Positions 48,853 to 55,881 of a stretch of DNA of 64,000 nucleotides are shown here, in pieces (the first letter of the stretch is position 1; every line of letters begins with the position of its first letter). Location of the stretch: positions 153,606-217,605 of the IMG/VR virus record IMGVR_UViG_3300046543_000266; one strand, given 5' to 3'. Below the pieces are notes generated by a model. The model was not told the origin of the DNA, searched no databases, and was given only the letters and a program-made list of their open reading frames with translations. The DNA comes from a virus. The position numbers were made by a program, and so were the translations under genes.

Positions 48853-49466
48853 GATGGTTAGTCTCGATATGTTATGGTTTGATCAAACACATACTCCATT
48901 GCGATTAAGCAATGGGCTAGGTGCTTGTAATGCCGATCCGGAGGCGCGGTCGCGCGACAAGGCGCAGCGCCCCCGTAATCAGCGATTGGTCATAAGGAAG
49001 ATCGCGCGCACGCACAAGGAAGGAATTCGCGCGCAACCCAAGTCATAACAACCAATCTAGACAGCTAACTTCCGCTGGATCTGGACATCTAGCAACGACG
49101 CATAGCGATGACTCACAGTGCGACGATACGCCTAGAGACCGGACCAAGGCAGCGGCAACCTTCTCGTCGCGCAAAGGGCAGCAATTGCGACGGCCAAGTG
49201 GGGGTAACGACAGAGTCCCTTTCCCCATCCAACCTAGTCCTCGAACGGCGACGCGCACAAAGGCTAGGCTGGCTGAGGGCTGACGTTGGGCGCGGCACAT
49301 AGGCTGCGCGAATCAGCTTCAACTGCAAACGCGCGTTGCTCGCAGCGGCGCGAATGCTTTCTTGCAACTGATTGAGACCAGTTGCCAGTCCTCACCACTG
49401 CCGTTCATGAAGCAGCACGGCTGGACAGTGGTGGCCGAGTGGAGCCAGCCGTGCCCCCAACTCTTT
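48853..49466. other. 614-base non-coding stretch, possibly structured RNA
   Basis: No ORF here has convincing codon use or a ribosome site; the short frames seen at 49043-49367 are compositionally unlike the neighbours. A 7-bp hairpin CCATTGC-GATTAA-GCAATGG lies at 48896-48915 and a 10-bp hairpin GCACGGCTGG/CCAGCCGTGC with a 20-base loop at 49415-49454, followed on the plus strand by CCCCCAACTCTTTT, a plus-strand terminator shape. GC-rich blocks with near-repeats of GGAAG..CGCGCGCA occur at about 49000-49040. It may be a non-coding RNA on either strand. Confidence 0.45.
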
Positions 49467-49619
49467 TCACTTAGGTTCGTTCCAGAGCTTTTCTATAAGC
49501 CGAGTTTCTCGACGACGGATAATCCGTAGCAGAGTTTTCCGCCAGGATTTGGGACAGTCGTTGAGGTATTCGTTGCATCTGTTGCGAACCTTCATGTGAT
49601 GCTTGGATTTCGATTGCAT
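49467..49619 (-). CDS. 50-residue basic protein
   Basis: MQSKSKHHMKVRNRCNEYLN..., with WRKTLLRIIRRRETRLIEKLW and a stop at 49467. GGAG lies seven bases before the ATG and an AGTAAATA motif 50 bases further up. Highly basic and helical, so a nucleic-acid or small-regulator role is possible. Unknown. Confidence 0.55.
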   Translation of the reverse strand: MQSKSKHHMKVRNRCNEYLNDCPKSWRKTLLRIIRRRETRLIEKLWNEPK

Positions 49620-49667
49620 GAGATATCTCCGTAGTGTACTAACACGGCATGATAACCTCCTATGCTT

Positions 49668-49675
49668 TATTTACT
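49668..49675 (-). promoter_or_regulatory. AGTAAATA late-promoter-like motif
   Basis: Minus-strand ATAGTAAATAAAGC, about 50 bases upstream of the small basic protein gene starting at 49619 and just past the previous gene's stop at 49690. Confidence 0.7.
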
Positions 49676-49689
49676 ATGCGGCGCTGACT

Positions 49690-49944
49690 TCACATGCGGG
49701 CGTAGGCTACGCTGTGAACGTATCGTGTATCGGGATTGCCCGCTACTTCGTAGTAGATCTCGTACCAGATGCGGCTGGCATCTTCGGTGACGTGGCACTT
49801 GATCACGTCCAGCACTTTGTGATGTGCCAGACCGTCTTGCGTCAGACAGGCACTGGATTTGGCCCAGCGACTATCGTCCGACGAAATCCTCTCCTTGGTG
49901 ATGAAGGGTGCCAGCGGCGACATTTCAGCTGCGTAGTGTCCCAT
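49690..49944 (-). CDS. Small unrecognised protein
   Basis: 84 residues (MGHYAAEMSPLAPFI...). Beta-rich second half (IKCHVTEDASRIWYEIYYEVAG). Follows the P-loop gene by 6 bases. No domain recognised. Confidence 0.55.
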   Translation of the reverse strand: MGHYAAEMSPLAPFITKERISSDDSRWAKSSACLTQDGLAHHKVLDVIKCHVTEDASRIWYEIYYEVAGNPDTRYVHSVAYARM

Positions 49945-49950
49945 GCGTGC

Positions 49951-50169
49951 TCACTTCGGAATCGTGCGGTTGACGGCTTCGCGGATGTCCACGCATTGCT
50001 TGCGGCCGACTTCGCGAATATCGAACTCGAGAGTTTCCGAGTGGTCGAGTTGCAGATTGCGATCCGACGTCACCAGGAAGCCTTTCTGCTTGAGGAAGTC
50101 TTCGAGCGCTTGGACAACCACCGACTTACCGACGCCGACAGGGCCTTCGACTGTGATCTTGATTGCCAT
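49951..50169 (-). CDS. Short P-loop protein
   Basis: 72 residues from ATG 50169. MAIKITVEGPVGVGKSVVVQAL contains a perfect Walker A (GPVGVGKS). There is no Walker B, and full nucleotide kinases are about three times longer, so this is either a stand-alone P-loop peptide or a decayed kinase. Unknown role. Weak ribosome site. Confidence 0.5.
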   Translation of the reverse strand: MAIKITVEGPVGVGKSVVVQALEDFLKQKGFLVTSDRNLQLDHSETLEFDIREVGRKQCVDIREAVNRTIPK

Positions 50170-50200
50170 GATTTCTCTGTTAGGGTGGGGCCATGCTACT

Positions 50201-50250
50201 CGATGACGGTTCAAACGCGGGACTCTTATTAGGAAAACCACACGTCATCG
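50201..50250 (-). other. Hairpin between tRNA block and P-loop gene
   Basis: CGATGACG (50201-50208) pairs with CGTCATCG (50243-50250), an 8-bp perfect stem with a 34-base loop. It may separate the tRNA-like genes from the downstream mRNA or act as a processing site. Confidence 0.5.
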
Positions 50251-50278
50251 AATGCGTAGCACAGCCCCGGTGGAGGGT

Positions 50279-50357
50279 GGGACAGGTTGGAGTCGAACCA
50301 ACGACAGCGCAGATACTATTTCAACCCGCTGCTCTACCGGCTTGAGCTATCTGTCCC
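50279..50357 (-). tRNA. tRNA-like gene, Phe-type by position, with enlarged anticodon loop
   Basis: 79 bases. Acceptor GGGACAG/CTGTCCC, D arm GCTC/GAGC with G-G in the loop, T arm GTTGG-TTCGACT-CCAAC all pair well. The anticodon stem GCGGG/TCTGC pairs with two wobbles and encloses an 11-base loop TTGAAATAGTA instead of 7; the usual anticodon position reads GAA (Phe). No CCA is encoded. The isotype is uncertain because of the larger loop. Confidence 0.65.
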
Positions 50358-50364
50358 GATTGAT

Positions 50365-50493
50365 TGGAGGGAAGGCGAGGATTCGAACCCCGCTTCGCGC
50401 ATTAACCCGTAAGGGTGAGTTTGCACTTTCCGTTGCCCTACTACCAGACCGTCGCTATCGCTAGCATCGCGCACGGCCCAGATTCGGCTTCCC
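50365..50493 (-). tRNA. tRNA-like gene with insert, CCA encoded, isotype unknown
   Basis: The 3' part is tRNA-like: T arm CGGGG-TTCGAAT-CCTCG, acceptor strand CCTTCCC, U73 and encoded CCA. GGGAAG at 50493-50488 pairs with CTTCCC and gives a 129-base unit, 13 bases from the neighbouring tRNA end. Inside lie a hairpin GGGCCGT/ACGGTCT that encloses GCTA-GCGA-TAGC (a GNRA loop). No normal D or anticodon arm can be drawn, so the 5' end and identity are uncertain. Confidence 0.5.
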
Positions 50494-50505
50494 GTTGATT
50501 AAGGT

Positions 50506-50620
50506 GGGTGGTGGAGGGGATTGAACCCTCGACCTCGGACGTACCAAGAACCACCGCGAGACGCATCCGAAGATGTACGGGTTCAGGATTCCTTGCTCTA
50601 CCACCTGAGCTACACCACCC
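50506..50620 (-). tRNA. tRNA-like gene, 115 bases, inserted hairpin in anticodon region
   Basis: Acceptor GGTGGTG/CACCACC plus an extra G(-1):C73 pair (a tRNA-His feature), D arm GCTC/GAGC and T arm GAGGG-TTCAATC-CCCTC are clear. The anticodon region is about 40 bases too long; AGGAA pairs with a distant TTCTT, enclosing a CATC-TTCG-GATG UUCG hairpin. The anticodon cannot be set (CCT is one reading). A late-promoter motif sits 9 bases upstream. Confidence 0.6.
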
Positions 50621-50627
50621 ATGTACT

Positions 50628-50834
50628 TTATTTACTGTCCGACATGATAAACGACACGCCAGTGAAACTACCGATCTCGCCACTGAGTAAGTGCTTGGCG
50701 TCCTCGGGAGTGATTTCCACACGCTTACCCATCTGCTCGAACCACGAGTTGTCGTCGGCAAAGAAGTACGTGTAGGTGTAGCGCCCGAGCCGCCGCTTCA
50801 ATCCTGCGTACAGCCGACGCCGGTGCTTACGCAT
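50628..50834 (-). CDS. Small basic protein
   Basis: 68 residues from ATG 50834 (MRKHRRRLYAGLKRRLGRY...), then FFADDNSWFEQMGKRVEITP. Strongly basic N-terminus suggests nucleic-acid binding. The last three codons AGT AAA TAA are also the promoter motif for the tRNA block. Overlaps the upstream gene by 8 bases. Confidence 0.6.
   Translation of the reverse strand: MRKHRRRLYAGLKRRLGRYTYTYFFADDNSWFEQMGKRVEITPEDAKHLLSGEIGSFTGVSFIMSDSK
50629..50636 (-). promoter_or_regulatory. AGTAAATA late-promoter-like motif for tRNA block, inside a gene end
   Basis: Minus-strand CAGTAAATAAAG, read as the last codons Ser-Lys-stop of the preceding gene and ending 9 bases before the first tRNA-like gene at 50620. 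Confidence 0.65.
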
Positions 50835-51156
50835 TCGGCGTGCCCTCTTGCGGTTCCGCACGCTTGATGGCGTCGTTAAGTTCGTCGCGCAATCCAGCAA
50901 GACCTTTCACATCAAGTCCTGCCGATGCCTGCCCATTCCATAGCATCAACGTCTCGATGAGGTCTTTGACAACGGTAGCGATTTGCTCGACACGATTCGT
51001 ATCCGTCGACGCACGCTTAGGAGCGTACACGAGCAGGTGTTGCCATGCTCGTGGGTCGACTTCAGGGGCGCCGTGACCGAGCCGGTCAACCAAGTCCATC
51101 ATTTCATCGCTGATCGATTTGGCGCGTTGCTCTTTAGTCGGCGCATTGAAGGTCAT
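50827..51156 (-). CDS. Unrecognised protein
   Basis: 109 residues from ATG 51156 (AAGGAG five bases before; overlaps upstream stop, ATGA). Helical, e.g. LPNRVEQI-like 'NRVEQIATVVKDLIETLMLW', and GLAGLRDELNDAIKRAEP. No domain recognised. Confidence 0.6.
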   Translation of the reverse strand: MTFNAPTKEQRAKSISDEMMDLVDRLGHGAPEVDPRAWQHLLVYAPKRASTDTNRVEQIATVVKDLIETLMLWNGQASAGLDVKGLAGLRDELNDAIKRAEPQEGTPNA

Positions 51157-51845
51157 AGCTGCTCCTTCTTGCGACGCGCTGTCAGGATTTCCTTGGCGAT
51201 GGCGCCGCGCAGGATGCCGTAGTTGGGAACCGACTGCGAACCCCAATGGCCAGGACCGAGATTGTTGAAGTCCGGGTAAGCCAACGCTAGTGCGCGATCA
51301 GCAGCATCGAACGCATCGCGATGATCGCCGGCCTTTGAGACAACCGGGTTCAGATAGAAGGGCACTTCTTCGGCCGTCTGGCGGAACACGTTGGCGAGCA
51401 CCGGCTTATGTGCAGCAACGAACTCGGCGTCGTTCATACCCAACGATGCCGGATTCGCGTACAGATCAGCTTCCTGCGGTTCGGTCGGCGTCGAGCTTTC
51501 ACGCGCCAGCAGTTCGCGCAGGGGACAATCGGCTTCACGCAGGGGACCGCTGTAGCCATACTCGGCCAGCACACTGCGGATCCACGTGAGTTCTTCGAGG
51601 ACCGTGTTGACGTTCGGGTCGTTCTTGCCCGACAGTTTCTCGGCTTCCACCCGGTCATCACGACCACGGATGTTGGTGCCGTCACGCACGCCCTTGTCGT
51701 AGGCGGCTGCTTGACTGCCGTTCTCGGTGAACGGATTCGGGAACACACGGCGCTCGTACGACTTGCTGAAGCCGTCGTTGTACGCGAAGATGATCGCTTC
51801 CAGGTGAAGATCCTCAAGCGTGGGCCACTCTTTGTTGCTGCTCAT
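51153..51845 (-). CDS. Unrecognised protein
   Basis: 230 residues. MSSNKEWPTLEDLHLEAIIFAY, then YERRVFPNPFTENGSQAAAYDKGVRDG; the YxxGxxDG and N-P-F segments recall phage proteins of unknown function. No domain is recognised. Start overlaps the next 50-residue gene's stop region by one base. Confidence 0.6.
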   Translation of the reverse strand: MSSNKEWPTLEDLHLEAIIFAYNDGFSKSYERRVFPNPFTENGSQAAAYDKGVRDGTNIRGRDDRVEAEKLSGKNDPNVNTVLEELTWIRSVLAEYGYSGPLREADCPLRELLARESSTPTEPQEADLYANPASLGMNDAEFVAAHKPVLANVFRQTAEEVPFYLNPVVSKAGDHRDAFDAADRALALAYPDFNNLGPGHWGSQSVPNYGILRGAIAKEILTARRKKEQL

Positions 51846-51998
51846 TTAACACCCCGGAATGTTGGGAATAACGCGAATACCACCGAGACCGTGGTCTGGG
51901 TAGCGTAAGAAGATTGTCGGGTCAGCTTCGACTACGATCGTCCAGTAGGCGACTCGCTGTGCTCTATAGAGCTTGACCCAGAACGTGAATAGGTACAT
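51846..51998 (-). CDS. 50-residue unrecognised protein
   Basis: MYLFTFWVKLYRAQRVAYWTIVVE..., aromatic and partly hydrophobic. GGAGGAG lies four bases before the ATG, a strong ribosome site. It shares the TAAATG region with the next gene's start. Unknown. Confidence 0.6.
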   Translation of the reverse strand: MYLFTFWVKLYRAQRVAYWTIVVEADPTIFLRYPDHGLGGIRVIPNIPGC

Positions 51999-52045
51999 GG
52001 TGCTCCTCCAGTGGCCTATCGTTATCTTGCGGTAACTTCTGCGAG

Positions 52046-52183
52046 TTACTGGAAGTAGTGGGCGGCGATTGCAGCCAGCCCAACGACAATCACAAACTTG
52101 ATCTTGGTGCGCTGAACCCGTGCGTAGAACGCGGGTTCTTCAATCATACGTTCGAACACGTTGGCATAGAGATGATGTAGCAT
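52046..52183 (-). CDS. 45-residue membrane peptide
   Basis: MLHHLYANVFERMIEEPAF... then a hydrophobic helix KFVIVVGLAAIAAHYF. GAGGAAG lies four bases before the ATG. Overlaps the next gene in another frame by 44 bases. Unknown. Confidence 0.55.
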   Translation of the reverse strand: MLHHLYANVFERMIEEPAFYARVQRTKIKFVIVVGLAAIAAHYFQ

Positions 52184-52475
52184 GGTCTTCCTCGGCCTCG
52201 TCCAGTTGTTCGCGGTACTGAACCAACCATCGCTTCTCTTGGATGGTCGGCGTCCAGCCCGCAGTGTTGTGTCGCTGATTGCCGCATCCCAAACAGGAAC
52301 ACAGCTGAGTAGTGTTTACTACTTGCCCCAGAATACGCGGCGGCATCTCCACAGGAGTTCGGGGCAGATCATCGAATGCTTGTTTGTAGCGGTTCGGCCA
52401 GCCCCAATAATGCTTGCGCTTATGCTTGAGTCGGGCGACGTGATGTCGGCGTACTGCACGGTTGAACTTGTCCAT
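52140..52475 (-). CDS. Conserved phage protein with CSCxxCGN motif
   Basis: 111 residues. MDKFNRAVRRHHVARLKHKRKHYW then CSCLGCGNQRHNTAGWTPT is a pattern seen in short proteins of large phages and of some bacterial genomes, with four Cys for metal and a basic N-terminus. Function unknown. Confidence 0.6.
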   Translation of the reverse strand: MDKFNRAVRRHHVARLKHKRKHYWGWPNRYKQAFDDLPRTPVEMPPRILGQVVNTTQLCSCLGCGNQRHNTAGWTPTIQEKRWLVQYREQLDEAEEDHATSSLCQRVRTYD

Positions 52476-52641
52476 CTGTATTCCCCGGCCGTGCGCTGAC
52501 TGGTGGTCCAGTCATACCAACGCACGGCGTCTTAGGGTGATACAGCTTGGCGTACTGCGCAGACAACTCCATGGAGCGACGCATCAAACGGTCGGCACCG
52601 TGGTTGTATCGCGCGTAGATTGCGGCGATGTTGATTGACAT
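52420..52641 (-). CDS. Small unrecognised protein
   Basis: 73 residues from ATG 52641 (MSINIAAIYARYNHGADRLM...). It overlaps the neighbours on both sides, by 56 bases and 58 bases, with only a weak ribosome site. Kept because the frame is the only sensible filler of the gap. Unknown. Confidence 0.4.
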   Translation of the reverse strand: MSINIAAIYARYNHGADRLMRRSMELSAQYAKLYHPKTPCVGMTGPPVSARPGNTDGQVQPCSTPTSRRPTQA

Positions 52642-53090
52642 GGGCTTTGTTGAATTTTGTTGAACTGGAGGCCGAACTGATTTGCCACTTGCGACAGCCG
52701 ATCTTCCCATTCCCACGTACCGAAGATATCGTGTACGTTCTGCAGCACTGACAGGAGTTCGATTGTGCGGTCATCGTCAACGTTCACGTGTGCTGCCAGC
52801 AGACCATCCCGAAGTTGTTTGAGTCCCACAGTGTTGCCACTGTTCAGCGTCTGCGAGTGTTGCTTGCCATCTTTCAGGAAGGCCCGCAGATATCGGACAG
52901 GCAAGCCTTCCATGCGTGTGACGTGGAAGCGCGCCGGGATCAGGGCGCCGACCGGACAGCCTCCACCACCGAAGGAACGATACGCTCCACCGCCGGTTGG
53001 TAGGAGCTTGGCTTTCTGCTGGCTACGAAGATGAAGGACTGCACTGTCGAAGATCTGTTGGTGCGTCAGGAATGGCTTGCTGGATTTCAC
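52584..53090 (-). CDS. Unrecognised protein with CPVGALIP segment
   Basis: 168 residues from GTG 53090 (GGAG seven bases before; the frame also reaches a TTG at 53102). Contains GGCPVGALIPARFH and LKQLRDGLLAAHVN. The CxVGALI segment is shared by a small family of phage and plasmid proteins of unknown function. Polar C-terminus. Confidence 0.55.
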   Translation of the reverse strand: MKSSKPFLTHQQIFDSAVLHLRSQQKAKLLPTGGGAYRSFGGGGCPVGALIPARFHVTRMEGLPVRYLRAFLKDGKQHSQTLNSGNTVGLKQLRDGLLAAHVNVDDDRTIELLSVLQNVHDIFGTWEWEDRLSQVANQFGLQFNKIQQSPCQSTSPQSTRDTTTVPTV

Positions 53091-53120
53091 GGCGGTCTCC
53101 AACTGTCTAGTTAGAATTGT

Positions 53121-53330
53121 TTAACTGGCCTCGCGCTCGTCTACTTGACGCAGCGCTTCTTGCAGATCTGTCAGAAGTTGGTCCGCGTTCTCGCGGGTCA
53201 TAACGTACAGCATGGACCGGCCGTCTTGCGTCGGACACACAAGACGGATCATCGGGTTCTGGCCTATCGGCACGTTTGGTTGCACTTGAACTGCGACGCG
53301 CATCAGTTTGTCGTTTATCATCGGTGACAC
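53121..53330 (-). CDS. Small unrecognised protein
   Basis: 69 residues; start is GTG 53330 with GAGGA five bases before, or ATG 53321. Beta-rich (LVCPTQDGRSMLYVMTREN) with a helical C-terminus. Unknown. Confidence 0.5.
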   Translation of the reverse strand: MSPMINDKLMRVAVQVQPNVPIGQNPMIRLVCPTQDGRSMLYVMTRENADQLLTDLQEALRQVDEREAS

Positions 53331-53406
53331 GGATTCCTCAGAGGGAAGTGATAACGGGTACTACCGCGATACAGCATCAAACTGTGGTGCGCTTAATCAG
53401 ACGCAA

Positions 53407-53721
53407 TTAGCTGTGGACTTCCCAGAGTTCCTTGCCGATTTCACCGGCCAGCCCGTAGTACGAATCCATGATAACGTAGTGCGCGACCTTGCCGATGTTC
53501 ATGGGGTCGTCGATAACGCAGTCATCAGGCTCGAAGCAGCGCAGCCGGTTCAGGAAGTCGTGGTAGAACTCGTGAACCGCAGGATCGATGACGCCCAGAT
53601 GTTCCATCAAGAACTCGTTTGGCTTGCCATCCTTGATGTGACCAACGAGGAATGCTTTGTACTTACCGAGCTCGAATGCTTCGTTGCGTTTATGGTTGAG
53701 TGCGTAAGTCAGAGTTGCCAT
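53407..53721 (-). CDS. Unrecognised protein
   Basis: 104 residues from ATG 53721 (MATLTYALNHKRNEAFELGK...). Helical, with DPAVHEFYHDFLNRLRCFEP. No domain recognised. Start is only four bases from the upstream stop. Confidence 0.55.
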   Translation of the reverse strand: MATLTYALNHKRNEAFELGKYKAFLVGHIKDGKPNEFLMEHLGVIDPAVHEFYHDFLNRLRCFEPDDCVIDDPMNIGKVAHYVIMDSYYGLAGEIGKELWEVHS

Positions 53722-53725
53722 GCGA

Positions 53726-53893
53726 TCACCACCGGAACAGGCTGCGATTGTTGTAGGGCTTGTCCAGCTGGACGTATCCGGCGTCACGCGTTTCGAACGT
53801 GCGATAACGGTAGCCTTCCGGGACATAGATAACGCTCCACACCGAAACACCACCGCGCGGAGCGTCTTTCCATTCAGAGAACTTGAGTGCCAC
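53726..53893 (-). CDS. 55-residue unrecognised protein
   Basis: Starts at GTG 53893 (MALKFSEWKDAPRGGVSVW...) with GAGG six bases before. Beta-rich and aromatic. Two bases from the next stop region. Unknown. Confidence 0.5.
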   Translation of the reverse strand: MALKFSEWKDAPRGGVSVWSVIYVPEGYRYRTFETRDAGYVQLDKPYNNRSLFRW

Positions 53894-53909
53894 GTGAACC
53901 TCAGGTTTG

Positions 53910-54425
53910 TTAGGCCATCACATCGTCGGGATCGAAGCCTTCGTCCATGCGCTTACGGCCGAAGGTCACCGGTTCTTGTGTGCGGCCCGTGTAGACCGGC
54001 GCTTGATGTTCGTGATCCGCGTTGCTCTGTGCCTCGACAGCTTCACGCACAGGCAACGACAGCACATTCTTGCCTACCACACCGTAGCGCAGGTGGAGCG
54101 GCTCGGCCACAGCCTTGTTGAGTGTGATGTCGGCTTCGATGGTGGACAGCCATGCCGGGTCGATTTGTCCCACCAGCTTCTGAATGTCGAATGCGAAGTG
54201 CTGCAAGATGGGGAGCGTCGTCGAGAACACCTGAACACGGCTGGACGTCGAGATACCCATGTTGGAGTTCGTGATCTCCAGGAACAGGCGCGTGGTGTTG
54301 GGCTTGACCTCGCCGTCGACCATCTGATCGATGCGGATCAGCGCGTAGCTGATGCTGCCGTTGTTGAAGTTTTGATGCGCGTCAGCTATGATGGTTTCCA
54401 GCTGCGAAGTGGCCTTGAGTTCCAT
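53910..54425 (-). CDS. Unrecognised protein
   Basis: 171 residues. LFLEITNSNMGISTSSRVQV, then FAFDIQKLVGQIDPAWLSTI and acidic C-terminus ending DPDDVMA. No domain recognised; likely soluble. Confidence 0.6.
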   Translation of the reverse strand: MELKATSQLETIIADAHQNFNNGSISYALIRIDQMVDGEVKPNTTRLFLEITNSNMGISTSSRVQVFSTTLPILQHFAFDIQKLVGQIDPAWLSTIEADITLNKAVAEPLHLRYGVVGKNVLSLPVREAVEAQSNADHEHQAPVYTGRTQEPVTFGRKRMDEGFDPDDVMA

Positions 54426-54480
54426 GATGTTCTCCAGTGTTTTGTTTGAATTCGAGTTGAAGCTGAAACTGATCGTCAGG

Positions 54481-54549
54481 TCAGAGGTCGCGGCACGGTT
54501 TCCAGTTGTCCCAGTTGTCCTGCTCGTTGCTTTCTACGATATAGGTCAT
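54481..54549 (-). CDS. Possible 22-residue peptide
   Basis: MTYIVESNEQDNWDNWKPC... from ATG 54549. It is short and the ribosome site is poor, so it may be chance. Confidence 0.25.
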   Translation of the reverse strand: MTYIVESNEQDNWDNWKPCRDL

Positions 54550-54569
54550 GGCGATTCTCGGTTGGTCAG

Positions 54570-55277
54570 TCAATACTGCATGGTTGACGTGGTGTACATG
54601 GTGGTGAACATCGTCGGCTGCGGCTCGGCAGGGCATACGTACTCGGAGGCCATGCTGACAGCGTGTTCATGCACCGCTAGGTCCAGGGAGCTCAAGCTCA
54701 TGCGCTTGCGGCAAGTATCCAGCCGCTCTACCAGCATGATACCCAACGGCGATTCGGCAAACTCACCAGTCTTGCGGCTGAACTTACGTTGCAGGTACTC
54801 GTAGCGGCTGACTGCCCGCTGCAAGTTTGTCCGTGCCTCGTGGATCTGTTGGATCGTCTGGCGAAGCATGTCCTGCACGATAGCCACCGGTTCTTGCAGC
54901 CGGATGTCGAAGCGTGCGTCACCTTCGTTAGCCATCTGGTCGATGAGGTTGGTGAACGTTTGATTAACCAGATCGAGCGCCTTCGATTTCATCTGCTCGT
55001 CGGTGGGGCGGCGATATCCGACCGTATCGTAGAATTCCCGCATGGACACATCGCTGAGAACTTCATACGCTTCCTTGATTGCCTGGAAGCGCTTCTTGGC
55101 CTCGTCGGTGCCACCGTTGCGATCCGGGTGGAAGGCCATCGAAGCCTTGCGATACGCCCGGCGAATCTCGGTAGGCGTCGCCCCCTTATCCAGACCCAAG
55201 ACATCGTACAGGTCCGGAGCCTCGGGATCGAACAGGTCGTCTATGTCGAGCTCGGTTGTTACCATGGAGTTTGTCAT
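54570..55277 (-). CDS. DnaJ-domain protein
   Basis: 235 residues. Residues ~20-85 are a J domain: LYDVLGLDKGATPTEIRRAY, MAFHPDRNGG (HPD motif), KRFQAIKEAYEVLSD. The remainder is helical with no Gly/Phe or zinc region. J proteins recruit and stimulate host DnaK; phages use such proteins to change or steal that chaperone. Lies between the tRNA-like gene and small genes. Confidence 0.8.
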   Translation of the reverse strand: MTNSMVTTELDIDDLFDPEAPDLYDVLGLDKGATPTEIRRAYRKASMAFHPDRNGGTDEAKKRFQAIKEAYEVLSDVSMREFYDTVGYRRPTDEQMKSKALDLVNQTFTNLIDQMANEGDARFDIRLQEPVAIVQDMLRQTIQQIHEARTNLQRAVSRYEYLQRKFSRKTGEFAESPLGIMLVERLDTCRKRMSLSSLDLAVHEHAVSMASEYVCPAEPQPTMFTTMYTTSTMQY

Positions 55278-55294
55278 TTATGAATTCGGTTTGT

Positions 55295-55363
55295 TGAAGT
55301 CGGCAGGAATCGAACCTGCTTCGCGGGGATCAATCCGCATCTATGCCAATCTAATACGACCCA
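55295..55363 (-). tRNA. tRNA-like gene with clear T arm, identity uncertain
   Basis: T arm GCAGG-TTCGATT-CCTGC and 3' acceptor strand CGACTTC are clear. A short fold of about 69 bases pairs GGGTCG with CGACTT and gives a loop with GAT or TGA near the anticodon position, but the D arm is weak. A longer fold to about 55422 would also pair. No CCA is encoded. A late-promoter motif lies upstream at 55484. Confidence 0.4.
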
Positions 55364-55483
55364 AGCAATCCAGACCTGCGAGTCGGTTCACTGCATTTCC
55401 GTGGCGTTGTACGGACGACCCGATTCCTGTTGCATAGGTCAAACACATAGGTTCCGCACGCAGTGGTTATGTCTGGCACTTGG

Positions 55484-55491
55484 TATTTACT
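55484..55491 (-). promoter_or_regulatory. AGTAAATA late-promoter-like motif upstream of tRNA-like gene
   Basis: Minus-strand CAGTAAATACC, upstream of the tRNA-like gene and the DnaJ gene. Same octamer and direction as other copies. Confidence 0.6.
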
Positions 55492-55521
55492 GTGGTTGCC
55501 ATCGTCCGGTATTTGGTCCTT

Positions 55522-55881
55522 TTAGACGTCGGTATCCACAATAAACGGTTTGCACAAATGCGGTCCGCGTTTTCCGCACGCGTGACAAACTGGACCGCGG
55601 CGATTTGGCGAATCGGGACGTGTCGGAATCTTGGTGTAGTTGCCGGGTTTCAGACCAGCCGCAGGATTTATCGGCATCGCGTTTTCGATACCGCGCATCT
55701 GTTCACGAATCACGTTCGTCGTGTGTTCGCGCTCGGCAGCCAACGCTTCCTCGATTGCCGACACGAAGTGCTGGATGTACGGTCGAGTGCCTTCAGTGAG
55801 CGCCCTCGTCGCATGTTTGTTGGCAATCTGCAGTATCACTTCCTGCGGCAGGTGAAGATTCTTCGCGAATAGCATGCTCAT
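55522..55881 (-). CDS. Small protein with C-terminal zinc-ribbon-like motif
   Basis: 119 residues. Helical N-terminal half (IANKHATRALTEGTRPYIQ, AIEEALAAEREHTTNVI) and CHACGKRGPHLC at the C-terminus, a C-x2-C..C pattern. Overlaps the upstream gene by 89 bases in another frame, a rather long overlap. Unknown. Confidence 0.55.
   Translation of the reverse strand: MSMLFAKNLHLPQEVILQIANKHATRALTEGTRPYIQHFVSAIEEALAAEREHTTNVIREQMRGIENAMPINPAAGLKPGNYTKIPTRPDSPNRRGPVCHACGKRGPHLCKPFIVDTDV

Noticed and set aside
49043-49367. Overlapping minus-strand ORFs in the 614-base blank
   Set aside because: No ribosome sites, Arg/Ser/Leu-biased products typical of GC-rich non-coding DNA.
50365-50493. tmRNA
   Set aside because: No tag-coding frame or tmRNA-style pseudoknots; the acceptor and T arm alone do not prove it.
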